In this document: positions 18,589-28,126 of the stretch, piece by piece
How the letters are laid out: each line of letters starts with the position of its first letter
How positions within the stretch are numbered: the stretch's first letter is position 1
Assembly (NCBI RefSeq): GCF_900105075.1
Contig: NZ_FNSK01000001.1
Location: 1,687,001 to 1,751,000 of the forward strand
Direction of reading: 5' to 3'
Source of the DNA: Rhodobacter sp. 24-YEA-8
GTDB taxonomy: Bacteria; Pseudomonadota; Alphaproteobacteria; Rhodobacterales; Rhodobacteraceae
DNA: 64,000 bases
Notes under the pieces: generated by a model
Database searches by the model: none
The model's input: only the letters and a program-made list of their open reading frames with translations
Told to the model about the DNA's origin: nothing
Made by a program: the position numbers and the translations under genes

Positions 18589-20595
18589 ATGAGCCTGCCC
18601 CCTGGTTTCCTTGATGAATTGCGCAACCGCGTCTCGCTTTCCGCCGTGGTCGGCCGGAAGGTCACCTGGGATATGCGCAAATCGAATATGGCCAAGGGGG
18701 ACTGGTGGTCGCCCTGCCCCTTCCATCAGGAAAAATCCGCAAGCTTTCATGTCGATGATCGTAAAGGGTTTTATTACTGCTTTGGCTGCCATGCGAAGGG
18801 TGACGCGCTGACCTTTATCAAGGAAAGCGAAAATCTCGGTTTCATGGAAGCGGTCGCGGTGCTGGCCTCGGAAGCCGGGATGCAGATGCCCGAGCGCGAC
18901 CCGCGTGCCGCCGAAAAAGCCGACCGCCGCACACAGCTGATCGAGGTCATGGAAGAGGCGGTGAAATGGTTCCGCCTGCAGCTGAAGACCCAGGCCGCCA
19001 CAGACGCGCGCGCCTATCTCGCGAAACGCGGGCTGTCTGAAGCCGCGCAGGACCGCTGGGAAATCGGCTTCGCCCCCGATGGCTGGTCGGGGCTGTTCCA
19101 GGCGATGACCGGCAAGGGCATCGCGAAAGAGCTGCTGGTCGCTGCCGGGCTCTGTGCGACCTCGGCCAAAGGGAAAGAACCCTATGACCGGTTCCGCAAT
19201 CGCATTATCTTTCCGATCCGCGACGGGCGTGGCCGCGCGATCAGCCTTGGCGGGCGGGCGATGGACCCGAATGACCAGGCGAAATATCTGAACGGCCCCG
19301 AGACCGAGCTGTTCGACAAGGGGCGCAACCTCTTTAACCATGGCCCGGCGCGCGAGGCGGCGGGCAAAGGCCAGCGTCTGATCGTGGCCGAAGGCTATAT
19401 GGATGTGATCGCGCTGTCCGAGGCCGGGTTCCAGGCGGCGGTGGCTCCTCTGGGCACGGCTGTCACGGAAGATCAGCTGCGGCTGTTGTGGCGGATCTCG
19501 GATGAGCCGGTGATCGCGCTGGACGGTGACAAGGCGGGGATCCGGGCGGCTTTGCGGGTGATCGACCTTGCGCTGCCGCTGCTTGAGGCCGGCAAAGGGC
19601 TCAGGTTTGCGGTGATGCCGGACGGCCTCGACCCGGATGATCTGATCCGGGCGCGTGGTGCGCCTGCGCTGCAGGAGGTGCTGGACGCCGCCCAGCCGAT
19701 GGTGCGGCTGTTGTGGAACCGCGAAACCGAGGGTCAGGTTTTCGACAGCCCCGAGCGCAAGGCGGCGCTGGACAAAAACCTGCGCACGGCGCTGAAACGC
19801 ATCCAGGACCCCTCGATCCGCAGCCATTATGGCGAGGATATCAAGGAGCTTCGCTGGGACCTGTTCCGCCAGGGCCGCCGTCCGGCGGCGCGCAGCCCGG
19901 GCCGGCCCTGGCAACCGGGCCCGCGCGGCCAGATGCGCGGTGGCAAATTCGTGCCCCCCGCGCTGCCTGCAACCGATGCGGCAAAAAACTCGGCCCTCGC
20001 AGGGACCGAGGCCGATCTGCTTTATCCCAGCCGGGTCTCGGACGGGATCCGCGAAGCGGTCGCCTTGGCGATTCTGATGCGTTTCCCGGGCCTTGTCGCG
20101 CGATTTGAAAGTGATCTGGAGCGCCTGGAGCTGAGCAACGAGGCGCATTTCCGGCTGCGCAACCTGATCCTGACGCATTTCCATGCCCCGGATTGCCGGG
20201 CGCTGATCGAGACCGACAGCCCCGGCCTTCTTGACGAGCTGACCCGCAGTAACCATGTGCGTTCCAACCCCGGTCTGCAGCCGAAGGCCGATGAGGAGTT
20301 CGCCGCCGCCTGTGTCGAAGAAGCACTGGCGCGGCTCCAGGCCGATCGTGGTCACCGGGTAGAGCTTGCCGAGGCGGTCGAGGACCTCTCGGGCCTCGTG
20401 GACGAGGGTCTGACATGGCGGCTGTCAAAGGCCGCCGAGGCCAAAGTCAGCGCCAGCCGGGGGCCGCAGGACCAGAAAACCGAATCGGTCATTGCGCCAA
20501 ATGGCGTCGAACTGGACCGCGAGGAACTCGACAGACGCCAGAAATTGTTCGATTCGATTGATTTCAGTGCCGGTGGCAAGGCCAGACCGGGCTGA
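18589..20595 (+). CDS. dnaG: DNA primase
   Basis: A 668-residue primase that makes RNA primers for replication. I start at 18589 (MSLPPGFLDELRNRVSL), which matches the family start; an in-frame ATG at 18547 adds 14 odd residues. The N-terminal zinc-binding domain has CPFHQEKSASFHV (Cys43, His46) and CFGCHAKGD. The TOPRIM catalytic core includes IVAEGYMDVIALSE and ALDGDKAG. The C-terminal helicase-interaction region (about 480-660) is less conserved. The rpoD gene follows on the same strand after 90 bases, preserving the dnaG-rpoD part of the macromolecular synthesis operon; rpsU is not upstream. Confidence 0.96.
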   Translation: MSLPPGFLDELRNRVSLSAVVGRKVTWDMRKSNMAKGDWWSPCPFHQEKSASFHVDDRKGFYYCFGCHAKGDALTFIKESENLGFMEAVAVLASEAGMQMPERDPRAAEKADRRTQLIEVMEEAVKWFRLQLKTQAATDARAYLAKRGLSEAAQDRWEIGFAPDGWSGLFQAMTGKGIAKELLVAAGLCATSAKGKEPYDRFRNRIIFPIRDGRGRAISLGGRAMDPNDQAKYLNGPETELFDKGRNLFNHGPAREAAGKGQRLIVAEGYMDVIALSEAGFQAAVAPLGTAVTEDQLRLLWRISDEPVIALDGDKAGIRAALRVIDLALPLLEAGKGLRFAVMPDGLDPDDLIRARGAPALQEVLDAAQPMVRLLWNRETEGQVFDSPERKAALDKNLRTALKRIQDPSIRSHYGEDIKELRWDLFRQGRRPAARSPGRPWQPGPRGQMRGGKFVPPALPATDAAKNSALAGTEADLLYPSRVSDGIREAVALAILMRFPGLVARFESDLERLELSNEAHFRLRNLILTHFHAPDCRALIETDSPGLLDELTRSNHVRSNPGLQPKADEEFAAACVEEALARLQADRGHRVELAEAVEDLSGLVDEGLTWRLSKAAEAKVSASRGPQDQKTESVIAPNGVELDREELDRRQKLFDSIDFSAGGKARPG

Positions 20596-20685
20596 CATGT
20601 ATGATTCGCCCTTTCCCCCGCTGTGATTCGCGTTATTGATTCGAATAAAAGAAGCGCGATTCGCACCATCCCCACAGGAGCATCC

Positions 20686-22695
20686 ATGGCCCTCAAGGAA
20701 AATGACGACGTTAAGCAGGATGGCGACGAGACTGATATCTCGCTCGACATGTCGCAGGCTGCCGTCAAGAAAATGATCGCCGACGCCCGTGAGCGCGGCT
20801 ATATCACGATGGAACAGCTTAACGCCGTCATGCCGCCCGATCAGGTCTCCGGGGACCAGATCGAAGACGTGATGTCGATGCTCTCGGAAATGGGCATCAA
20901 TGTCGTCGAAGATGACGAGGCCGAGGAAGCCGAGGATGGCGGTACCGGCTCTGAGCTGATCGATCCGGGCGCAGCCCCAGGCTCGCGTGAAGTGGCCCTC
21001 GCCGGCCCTGCAGCCGAGACGCTGGACCGCACCGATGACCCCGTGCGGATGTATCTGCGCGAGATGGGCTCGGTCGAGCTTTTGTCGCGCGAAGGCGAGA
21101 TTGCCATCGCGAAACGGATCGAGGCCGGTCGCAACACGATGATCGCCGGGCTGTGTGAAAGCCCGCTGACCTTCCAGGCGATCACCATCTGGCGCGACGA
21201 ACTTCTGTCGGAAGAGATCCTCCTGCGCGATGTGATCGACCTTGAGGCGACCTTCGGGCGCAATCTCGACGGCGACGAGGAACTCGAAGGCCCGCCGCTC
21301 GACGAGATGGGTGTGGTCGAGGCAGGTGCTGCCCCCCGCCGCGCGTCGAACGAGCCCGAGCTGGACGCCGATGGCAATCCGATCTCGCGCGAAGACGCCG
21401 ATGACGAGGATGACGACGGCTCGAACATGTCGCTGGCGGCGATGGAGGCGACGCTCCGCCCCAAAGTGCTTGAGATCCTCGAGCAGATCGCGGCCAATTA
21501 CGCACAGCTTTCCGAGATGCAGGAACAGCGGATGGCGGCGACAATGTCGTCTTCGACCCGCTTTACCACCACCGAGGAAGGCGCCTATCAGAAGCTGCGC
21601 GGCGAGATGGTGTTGCTCGTGAACGAGCTGCATCTGAACAACAGCCGGATCGAGGCACTGATCGACCAGCTTTACGGCATCAACAAGCGCATCATGTCGA
21701 TCAATTCCGGCATGGTGAAGCTGGCGGATGCCGCACGGATCAACCGCCAGGAATTCATCGCCGAATACCAGGGCTTTGAGCTCGACCCGTCCTGGGTCAG
21801 ACGCATGGCCGAGAAAGCCGGTCGTGGCTGGCAGACCCTGATCGAGAAGAGCCTCGAAAAGGTCGAGGAGCTGCGCGCTGACATGGCCCAGGTCGGCCAG
21901 TATATCGGCGTCGATATCGGCGAATTCCGCCGCATCGTGAACCAGGTGCAAAAGGGCGAGAAAGAAGCCCGGCAGGCCAAGAAGGAAATGGTCGAGGCCA
22001 ACCTGCGCCTCGTGATCTCGATTGCCAAGAAATACACCAACCGGGGCCTGCAATTCCTGGACCTCATCCAGGAAGGCAATATCGGTCTGATGAAGGCGGT
22101 CGATAAATTCGAATATCGCCGCGGCTATAAGTTCTCGACCTATGCGACCTGGTGGATCCGCCAGGCGATCACCCGCTCGATTGCAGACCAGGCCCGCACG
22201 ATCCGTATCCCGGTCCATATGATCGAGACGATCAACAAGCTGGTCCGCACCGGGCGCCAGATGCTCCATGAAATCGGCCGCGAGCCGACACCGGAAGAGC
22301 TGGCCGAAAAGCTGCAGATGCCGCTTGAGAAGGTCCGCAAGGTGATGAAGATCGCCAAGGAGCCGATCTCGCTTGAGACGCCGATCGGCGATGAGGAAGA
22401 CAGCCAGCTCGGCGATTTCATCGAGGATAAGAACGCGGTCCTGCCGCTGGATTCGGCCATTCAGGAGAACCTGAAGGAAACCACGACCCGGGTTCTGGCC
22501 TCGCTGACCCCGCGCGAAGAACGTGTGCTGCGGATGCGCTTCGGCATCGGCATGAACACCGACCACACGCTGGAAGAGGTTGGCCAGCAATTCTCGGTCA
22601 CCCGCGAACGGATCCGGCAGATCGAAGCCAAGGCGCTGAGAAAGCTGAAACATCCGAGCCGCTCGCGCAAGCTGCGCAGCTTCCTCGACCAATAA
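20686..22695 (+). CDS. rpoD: RNA polymerase primary sigma factor RpoD (sigma-70)
   Basis: The housekeeping sigma factor; 669 residues from the ATG at 20686, which follows ACAGGAG. Region 1.1 is at about residues 15-75 ([14 protein letters not shown]). Region 1.2 contains [22 protein letters not shown] long acidic non-conserved insert lies at about 200-250 (DADDEDDD). Region 2.4 reads [13 protein letters not shown], region 3 follows, and the region 4 helix-turn-helix is [20 protein letters not shown]. It has a dedicated terminator. The upstream A/T-rich 90 bases could hold its own promoter. Confidence 0.98.
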   Translation: MALKENDDVKQDGDETDISLDMSQAAVKKMIADARERGYITMEQLNAVMPPDQVSGDQIEDVMSMLSEMGINVVEDDEAEEAEDGGTGSELIDPGAAPGSREVALAGPAAETLDRTDDPVRMYLREMGSVELLSREGEIAIAKRIEAGRNTMIAGLCESPLTFQAITIWRDELLSEEILLRDVIDLEATFGRNLDGDEELEGPPLDEMGVVEAGAAPRRASNEPELDADGNPISREDADDEDDDGSNMSLAAMEATLRPKVLEILEQIAANYAQLSEMQEQRMAATMSSSTRFTTTEEGAYQKLRGEMVLLVNELHLNNSRIEALIDQLYGINKRIMSINSGMVKLADAARINRQEFIAEYQGFELDPSWVRRMAEKAGRGWQTLIEKSLEKVEELRADMAQVGQYIGVDIGEFRRIVNQVQKGEKEARQAKKEMVEANLRLVISIAKKYTNRGLQFLDLIQEGNIGLMKAVDKFEYRRGYKFSTYATWWIRQAITRSIADQARTIRIPVHMIETINKLVRTGRQMLHEIGREPTPEELAEKLQMPLEKVRKVMKIAKEPISLETPIGDEEDSQLGDFIEDKNAVLPLDSAIQENLKETTTRVLASLTPREERVLRMRFGIGMNTDHTLEEVGQQFSVTRERIRQIEAKALRKLKHPSRSRKLRSFLDQ

Positions 22696-22724
22696 GAAAA
22701 GGCGCCCTTCGGGGCGCCTTTTTC
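22696..22724 (+). terminator. Rho-independent terminator of rpoD
   Basis: AAAAGGCGCCC and GGGGCGCCTTTTT form a strong stem with a TTC loop and T-run right after the rpoD TAA. Confidence 0.9.
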
Positions 22725-22839
22725 ATGGCCTTTGTGATATCCTGAGTTGGGTGCCGTGGCAGGCAGCCATGGGGGTTCTGTACCTCACCGGACTTCGCTG
22801 CATCGCATTCTCGTCGTAAGGAAGAATGCGCGCCGCGGG

Positions 22840-23943
22840 TCAGATCGACAGCCGCACCGGCATTGCGCCAGGCATACCGCTCTGGGTGCCGCGTTCGCGG
22901 TAAGGCGTGGTATTGTAATGCGCGCGGTAGCATTTCGAGAAATGCGAGGGGCTGGCAAAGCCGCAGGCCAGCGCCACATTGATCACCGACATATCGGTCT
23001 GCATCAGCAGGTTGCGCGCTTTGGAAAGCCGCAGCTCCATATAATAGCGCTTCGGGCTGCGGTTGAGGTAACGGCGGAACAGCCGCTCCAGCTGCCGCGT
23101 CGACATCCCCACCCGCTCGGCCAGATCGGCGGGGGAAAGCGGGTCTTCGATGCTGCCCTCCATCATCTGGATCACAAGGCTCAGCTTCGGATGGCGCACC
23201 CCGATCCGGGTCGGGATCGACAGGCGCTGCGTATCCTGATCGGTGCGGATCGTCGAATAGATCAGCTGGTCGGCGACAGTATTCGCCAGCGTCTCACCAT
23301 GATCGGCCGCAATCACCTTCAGCATCAGATCAAGCGACGAAGTCCCCCCTGCCGTCGACCAGCGATTGCCATCCATCACGAAGACAGATTTCGTCAGCCG
23401 CACCTCTTCGAAATCCTCAAGGAAACCGTCCTGGTTTTCCCAATGGATCGTGGCTTTCTTACCGTCCAGCAGACCCGCCTTCGCCAGCGCCCAGGCGCCG
23501 GTGCAAAGCCCGCCAATGGTCACGCCCCTGCGCGCCTCACGCCGGAGCCAGGACAGCACCGCTTTTGATGTCGCCTTCTGCACATCCAGACCGCCGCAAA
23601 CCAGGATCACATCCTCGCGGTCGATCTCTTCAAGGCCGATATCCAGCCGGAAGGCGGTATCATTGGAACAGGTGGCCGATGCGCCGCCCTCCCCCGCCAG
23701 CACCCAGGAATAGATCCTGCGCCCCGCAACCCGGTTCGCGATGCGCAAGGGCTCGATGGCCGAAGCAAAAGCCAGAAGCGTGAACCGGTCCAGCAGCAGG
23801 AACACGAATCTGCGGTTGCCACCACTGCGCCCTGCTGCGCTTCCGGCACCAGCACCGGCACCACCGAAAGCACTGTCAGCCGCACCACCAGTGGCAGGCT
23901 TTGCTGCTCCTGACTGTTGCACCTTGCTCTCGGGGCTGGGCAT
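22840..23943 (-). CDS. GlxA-family (GATase1-like/AraC) transcriptional regulator
   Basis: A 367-residue regulator. A low-complexity Ala/Gly N-terminus (about residues 8-42) precedes a DJ-1/PfpI-like domain (45-215) with GGLCTGAWALAKAGLLDG around the cysteine position. The C-terminal AraC DNA-binding domain (about 255-355) has two helix-turn-helices (LAERVGMSTRQLERLFRRY and VALACGFASPSHFSKCYR). It resembles the regulators of glycine betaine or carnitine use (GbdR, CdhR), but no target genes adjoin, so the ligand is unknown. I use the ATG at 23943, with AAAGG 9 bases upstream, over an in-frame GTG at 23949. Confidence 0.88.
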   Translation of the reverse strand: MPSPESKVQQSGAAKPATGGAADSAFGGAGAGAGSAAGRSGGNRRFVFLLLDRFTLLAFASAIEPLRIANRVAGRRIYSWVLAGEGGASATCSNDTAFRLDIGLEEIDREDVILVCGGLDVQKATSKAVLSWLRREARRGVTIGGLCTGAWALAKAGLLDGKKATIHWENQDGFLEDFEEVRLTKSVFVMDGNRWSTAGGTSSLDLMLKVIAADHGETLANTVADQLIYSTIRTDQDTQRLSIPTRIGVRHPKLSLVIQMMEGSIEDPLSPADLAERVGMSTRQLERLFRRYLNRSPKRYYMELRLSKARNLLMQTDMSVINVALACGFASPSHFSKCYRAHYNTTPYRERGTQSGMPGAMPVRLSI

Positions 23944-23965
23944 CTGCACTGACCTTTTCTCAATA

Positions 23966-23981
23966 CGACAGATTCATGTCG
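23966..23981. promoter_or_regulatory. Inverted repeat upstream of the GlxA-family regulator
   Basis: CGACA-N6-TGTCG forms a perfect 5-bp inverted repeat 22 bases upstream of the regulator start, in the gap shared with the divergent glutathione transferase. It may be an operator, for autoregulation or for the neighbour. Confidence 0.35.
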
Positions 23982-24127
23982 TTAATCGCGATGGAAGCAG
24001 TAATTTTACACTTGTGCAAGAGAGCAGAATTGCATTTGCCCGCCAACCTGACACGCCTGCCTCGCTTGCATCCCAGCCGGCACTCGCGCAAAGTCATGAC
24101 AGTTCAGAACTGATGCAGGAAATGCCG

Positions 24128-24826
24128 ATGTCCGCCCCGATCAGCCTCTATTTCTGGCCCACGCCCAATGGCCATAAGATCGCCATCGCGCTTGAGGAAC
24201 TCGGCCTGCCCTATGAGGTAAAACTGATCAATATCGGCAAGGGTGATCAGTTTGCGCCGGATTTTCTGGCGATTGCGCCGAACAACCGCATCCCCGCCAT
24301 CGTCGATCCCGATGGCCCTGATGGCGCGCCGGTTTCCCTCTTCGAATCCGGTGCCATCCTGCAATATCTCGCCCGCAAAACCGGCAAACTCTATGGCAGC
24401 TCCGAGCGTGAGAGGATCCAGGTCGAAGAATGGCTGATGTGGCAGATGGGCGGCGTCGGTCCGATGGCGGGCCAGGCCAATCACTTCCTGCGCTATGCCC
24501 CGGAAATGGATCCGCCCCAGGTGCTGCCCTATGCCCAGGACCGCTATCGCCGCGAGGTCGGTCGTCTCTACGGCGTGCTTGACCGCCGCCTCGCTGACCG
24601 CGCTTTCGTCGCCGGTGACAGCCTCTCCATCGCCGATATCGCGATCTGGCCCTGGGCGCGCGCCTGGGAGAGACAGCAGCAAAGCATCGAAGACAAGCCG
24701 CATTTCAGCGCCTGGCTCGACCGCCTCGCCGCCCGGCCGGCCTTTGCCAGAGGCATCGCAGTTGCAGCCGATGCCCGTCCCGCTACCCTCGACAAGACCG
24801 CCATCGAAAACCTCTACAAACGCTGA
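24128..24826 (+). CDS. Glutathione S-transferase (YfcG/YghU-like)
   Basis: A 232-residue cytoplasmic GST. The N-terminal thioredoxin-like domain (about residues 3-85) begins SLYFWPTPNGHKIAIALEEL, the TPNG form typical of nu-class YfcG/YghU enzymes, which have glutathione-dependent disulfide reductase activity. The cis-Pro is in NNRIPAIVD and ESGAI contacts the glutathione gamma-glutamyl group. The helical C-terminal domain contains SIADIAIWPWAR. I start at the ATG at 24128, since AGGAA sits 6 bases upstream; nearby in-frame ATGs at 24113 and 24122 are less well placed. It is divergent from the GlxA-type regulator. Confidence 0.9.
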   Translation: MSAPISLYFWPTPNGHKIAIALEELGLPYEVKLINIGKGDQFAPDFLAIAPNNRIPAIVDPDGPDGAPVSLFESGAILQYLARKTGKLYGSSERERIQVEEWLMWQMGGVGPMAGQANHFLRYAPEMDPPQVLPYAQDRYRREVGRLYGVLDRRLADRAFVAGDSLSIADIAIWPWARAWERQQQSIEDKPHFSAWLDRLAARPAFARGIAVAADARPATLDKTAIENLYKR

Positions 24827-24829
24827 TGC

Positions 24830-24866
24830 AAAAAGGCCCGGGAACCATATCCCCCGGGCCTCCTTT
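24830..24866 (+). terminator. Terminator after the glutathione transferase
   Basis: AAAAGGCCCGGG pairs with CCCGGGCCTCCTTT 3 bases after the stop. A second structured element, the first repeat family, begins immediately downstream. Confidence 0.75.
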
Positions 24867-24927
24867 CATCTGTCCCTAAATATCCCGGGGGGAATGCCCT
24901 TCACGGGCATCGGGGGGCTGGCCCCCC
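24865..24927 (+). repeat. Gene-end repeat family 1, copy A
   Basis: The element begins TTCATCTGTC, a C, then CTAAATATCCCGGGGG (24876-24891). It continues with a GATGCCC-type stem and ends in GGGGGGC-TGG-CCCCCC. Copy B at 37888-37950 on the minus strand has the same 27-base head with one mismatch and the same two-stem layout, with different stem sequences. It sits between the converging GST and yciB genes. Confidence 0.75.
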
Positions 24928-24938
24928 GCTCGCCGCTT

Positions 24939-25556
24939 TCAGCCCTCGCCGCGTTTTTCATCCTCGGGCTCAATCACATAGCGCCCCAGCATGGTGATCT
25001 GCACCATCAGGAACACGAAAAGCGCCGCCGGAAAGGCAAAGGTCTCCAGCGTCACCCAGGTCGCTTCCGACATATTGCGCCAGATCAGCTCATTCGCCAC
25101 CGCCAGCACCAGAAACACCAGCGCAAGCCGCCGCGTCAGGATCATCCAGCCCTCATGCTGCATCGGCAGCGCCGAGCCGAGCACCCATTCCAGCCAGCTC
25201 TGCCGGCGCAAAAGCCCGACCCCCAGCAGCGCCGCGAATGTCCCATAGACGAGCGTCGTCTTCATCTTGAAGAAGCTCGCATCGTTGAAATAGACCGTCA
25301 GCCCGCCAAAGAAGATCACCACCAGCCCGGTAAAGACCTGCATCCGCGACAATTGCCCGGTCAGTACCCAGAGCGCTGCGATCGATACCAGCAGGATCGG
25401 CACAAACACCACTGCCGCCACGATGAACCCGGAATAGTCGGTGCCAGCGATCAGATATGTCTCATCCTTGATCCACATATAGATCCCGAAAAAGAGCACC
25501 GTCGGCCCCAGTTCCAGCACCTGTTTCAGCACAGGATTGATCGCTTTTTCTGCCAT
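24939..25556 (-). CDS. yciB: Inner membrane septation/envelope protein YciB (IspZ-like)
   Basis: A 205-residue polytopic membrane protein of the YciB/intracellular septation protein A family, which affects cell envelope and septum formation in enterobacteria. About five hydrophobic segments are visible. The family block ELGPTVLFFGIYMW is at residues 15-28, and FFGGLTVYFNDASFFKMKTT near 81-100 is its most diagnostic part. It lies just downstream of ftsY and the exported unknown on the same strand, a gene order common in Rhodobacterales. Confidence 0.92.
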   Translation of the reverse strand: MAEKAINPVLKQVLELGPTVLFFGIYMWIKDETYLIAGTDYSGFIVAAVVFVPILLVSIAALWVLTGQLSRMQVFTGLVVIFFGGLTVYFNDASFFKMKTTLVYGTFAALLGVGLLRRQSWLEWVLGSALPMQHEGWMILTRRLALVFLVLAVANELIWRNMSEATWVTLETFAFPAALFVFLMVQITMLGRYVIEPEDEKRGEG

Positions 25557-25589
25557 ATTCGCCTTCCACCTGCCGCGTCCGGCAACCGC

Positions 25590-26636
25590 TCAGCTGCGGT
25601 CGCCCCGACGCCAGTCGATATCAAACCGCGTGCCATCGAACAATGGCGCGAGCTCTTTCATCGTCTGCGGCAGGCCCGTCAGCGCAAAACGCGCAAACCG
25701 CGCCGCACCAAAACCGCTGGCTGACCGGAAGTTCACCACCAGCTTGCCGCGCGGGCCCGGCAGATCCGACAACAGCGCCGCAAGCGCCGCGCGTGACGGG
25801 GCCGGAAAGGCCGCATCCGGCAGCTGATTGATCGCCGTTCGCAGTTCCAGCTTTTTCTCGCTCACCAAGGCTGCAAAACCGGCATCGCTTTCGGTATTTT
25901 CCGTATCCGGGATCATCATGACCAGCACCGGCAGCAAGAGCTGCTCGAAAAGACCAAAACTCCTGATCTCAAGGTCGAGATCGGTCAGCGCCGCCCCCAT
26001 GATCGCCATCTGCGCAGCACCCGGGGTGGAGAGGTCGATATTCTTTGCCCGCGCCGTGAAAAGGATCCGCGAGTCCCCCGCGAAAGTCAGGTCAAAGCGA
26101 GAGATCTCCACCTCTTTCGCCGATCCGTCCCAGGCTGCCCGCAGATCCAGCACCATCTCGCCGACCCGCGCCTGGGCGCCCAGCAGATAGTCCATCCGGG
26201 CATCGCCCATCTTAGTGGCAAAACGCATCCCCGTGGCCCCGACCACGATATCCGAGGATGGCATCTGCCCTTTGCGATCCCAGGCAAGAATGCTGCCATA
26301 GACCGTCACCGTATCGGCGTAGAAACCCGGGGCATAACGCTCTCCGCCCGTGATCACCACGTCATCAAAGGCGCAGCCGCCATCCTTCAGGCTGCGGGGC
26401 GTCGCGCTGATATCAAGCCGGTTGCTGTGCAAAACCTGGCTGAAGTCGTGAAGGATTGCGGCGCAACTCTCATCCGACGGCCCGGCCTGCTGCGCCTGAA
26501 CCGGCAGCGCGGCCATCCCGAACCAGAGCCCGGTAAGGGCCGTGGCCAGATATGCAAGGGGCGCCCGCTCAGGGTGCGCCCCGGAAACAGCCGGGCCCGT
26601 GAAACTGGTGCGACCCGCGAAAACCTTGTAAAACAT
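25590..26636 (-). CDS. Exported protein of unknown function between ftsY and yciB
   Basis: A 348-residue protein with a hydrophobic stretch at about residues 28-50 (LAYLATALTGLWFGMAALP) ending AQAQ-like, which fits a signal peptide with an extended N-region or a membrane anchor. The mature part has two cysteines (SCAAIL and GGCAFDD) and is rich in beta-type repeats such as ISRFDLTFAGDSRILF, recalling DUF2125-like or AsmA-like periplasmic proteins, although I cannot place it. The start is taken at 26636 (MFYKVF); 10 more in-frame codons exist upstream. Its position 36 bases after ftsY suggests shared transcription. Confidence 0.7.
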   Translation of the reverse strand: MFYKVFAGRTSFTGPAVSGAHPERAPLAYLATALTGLWFGMAALPVQAQQAGPSDESCAAILHDFSQVLHSNRLDISATPRSLKDGGCAFDDVVITGGERYAPGFYADTVTVYGSILAWDRKGQMPSSDIVVGATGMRFATKMGDARMDYLLGAQARVGEMVLDLRAAWDGSAKEVEISRFDLTFAGDSRILFTARAKNIDLSTPGAAQMAIMGAALTDLDLEIRSFGLFEQLLLPVLVMMIPDTENTESDAGFAALVSEKKLELRTAINQLPDAAFPAPSRAALAALLSDLPGPRGKLVVNFRSASGFGAARFARFALTGLPQTMKELAPLFDGTRFDIDWRRGDRS

Positions 26637-26672
26637 CACAATTATCCCAGTCTGGCGCCGCCCCAACCGGCG

Positions 26673-27935
26673 CTATTTGTCCAGCCCGACCAGAGCCCGG
26701 GCGAAATCATCCGGATCGAAGGGCGACAGATCGTCGATCTGTTCGCCAACGCCGATCGCATGGATGGGCAGGCCGAATTTATCGGCCAGCGCGACAAGCA
26801 CACCGCCTTTTGCCGTGCCGTCAAGTTTGGTCATCACCAGACCCGAGACATCGGCAATTTTGCGGAAAATATCGACCTGGGTTATTGCATTCTGCCCGGT
26901 GGTCGCATCCAGCACCAGAAGGGTATTATGCGGCGCGGTCGCGTCCTTTTTCTTCAGCACGCGCACGATTTTCGCCAGTTCCTCCATCAGATCCTGGCGG
27001 TTTTGCAGCCGGCCGGCAGTGTCGATCATCAGAAGATCCGCGCCTTCTTCCTGCGCGCGGCCAAGCGCGTCAAAAGCGAGGCTTGCCGGATCAGAGCCTT
27101 CCGGCGCGGTCAGAACCGGCACGCCGGCGCGCTCGCCCCAGACCTTCAGCTGCTCCACTGCCGCCGCGCGGAATGTGTCTCCGGCGGCAATCACCACCGT
27201 TTTTCCGGCGGCGCGGAACTGGCTTGCAAGCTTGCCGATGGTCGTCGTCTTGCCCGAGCCATTCACACCCACCACCAGGACGACCTGGGGCTTTTTCGCG
27301 TAAAGCGGCAACGGTTTCGCCACCGGCGTCATGATCCGCGCCACTTCGCCCGCCAGCGCCTCTTTCAGCTCGCGGGTCGAAACCTTCCGGCCAAAGCGTC
27401 CCTCGGCGATATTGGCGGTCACCCGCACGGCGGTATCGACGCCCAGATCGGTCTGGATCAGCAATTCCTCAAGGCTTTCAAGCATCTGGTCATCAAGCAC
27501 CCGACGCGGTTCTGCCGTCTCGCCCCGGCCGAAGAGGCGCCCGAGCAGACCAGGTTTCGCAGGCTCCGCCGCCGCTGGCACCGCAGGCTGCACCAGAGGC
27601 GCATGCTCGGCGGCCCGGCTGACCGGAACCGGCGGCACGACATCAGCGGGCGTCGCGCGCTCGGGGGCCTCCGGCACGTGTTTTGCCGCGCTGGCCTCTG
27701 TTTCGGGAAGGCTGGTCGCCGCAGTTGCCGCCTGCCGATCTTCGCCATCCCGGGTTCCGCTGCCCCGGGTCGGGCCGGTCTGAACCGGGTCCGCCTGACC
27801 CTGGCCAGCATCAACCGCACCATCCTCTGCCGCACCCTCCTGGATCGCCCCCTCCTGGACCAGGGCATCAAGCCCCTCGCCGATCTTGTCGGATGAGCGG
27901 AACAGCCGGTCCTTGAGCTTGCGGAAGATCGACAT
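26673..27935 (-). CDS. ftsY: Signal recognition particle receptor FtsY
   Basis: The SRP docking GTPase at the inner membrane; 420 residues. The start is the ATG at 27935 (MSIFRKLKDRLFRSS), with AAGGG upstream. An acidic, Ala/Pro-rich A domain (about residues 20-115) precedes the NG domain. GTPase motifs are complete: G1 GVNGSGKTTTIGKLA, DTFRAAAVEQL, G3 DTAGRL, G4 TKLDGTAKGG and the closing GVGEQIDDLSPFD. The length reflects the long A domain usual in Alphaproteobacteria. Confidence 0.97.
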   Translation of the reverse strand: MSIFRKLKDRLFRSSDKIGEGLDALVQEGAIQEGAAEDGAVDAGQGQADPVQTGPTRGSGTRDGEDRQAATAATSLPETEASAAKHVPEAPERATPADVVPPVPVSRAAEHAPLVQPAVPAAAEPAKPGLLGRLFGRGETAEPRRVLDDQMLESLEELLIQTDLGVDTAVRVTANIAEGRFGRKVSTRELKEALAGEVARIMTPVAKPLPLYAKKPQVVLVVGVNGSGKTTTIGKLASQFRAAGKTVVIAAGDTFRAAAVEQLKVWGERAGVPVLTAPEGSDPASLAFDALGRAQEEGADLLMIDTAGRLQNRQDLMEELAKIVRVLKKKDATAPHNTLLVLDATTGQNAITQVDIFRKIADVSGLVMTKLDGTAKGGVLVALADKFGLPIHAIGVGEQIDDLSPFDPDDFARALVGLDK

Positions 27936-28126
27936 GGCAAAACCCTTCATTCTGTCAGGTTTTACCTGGTCATTTTGACCTGTGAAGTAAAGGGCATTGG
28001 GTCTGCGCCCGGCTGTCCTGGCGCGGGTGATGTTCACGCCCGCCCGTCGCCCCGAGCGCCGCGGCCCGCCCCGCGACACGGCGCGGCCTTTTCCCTGCCC
28101 GGGTTTCGTGCTTCGGTGCCGTTATC

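Noticed and set aside
18511..20355. A 614-codon open frame antisense to dnaG
   Set aside because: Same reason: the sense strand has clear zinc and TOPRIM motifs, the antisense has none.
20425..22692. A 755-codon open frame antisense to rpoD
   Set aside because: It lies opposite an unmistakable sigma factor; its length follows from the codon bias of the sense strand.
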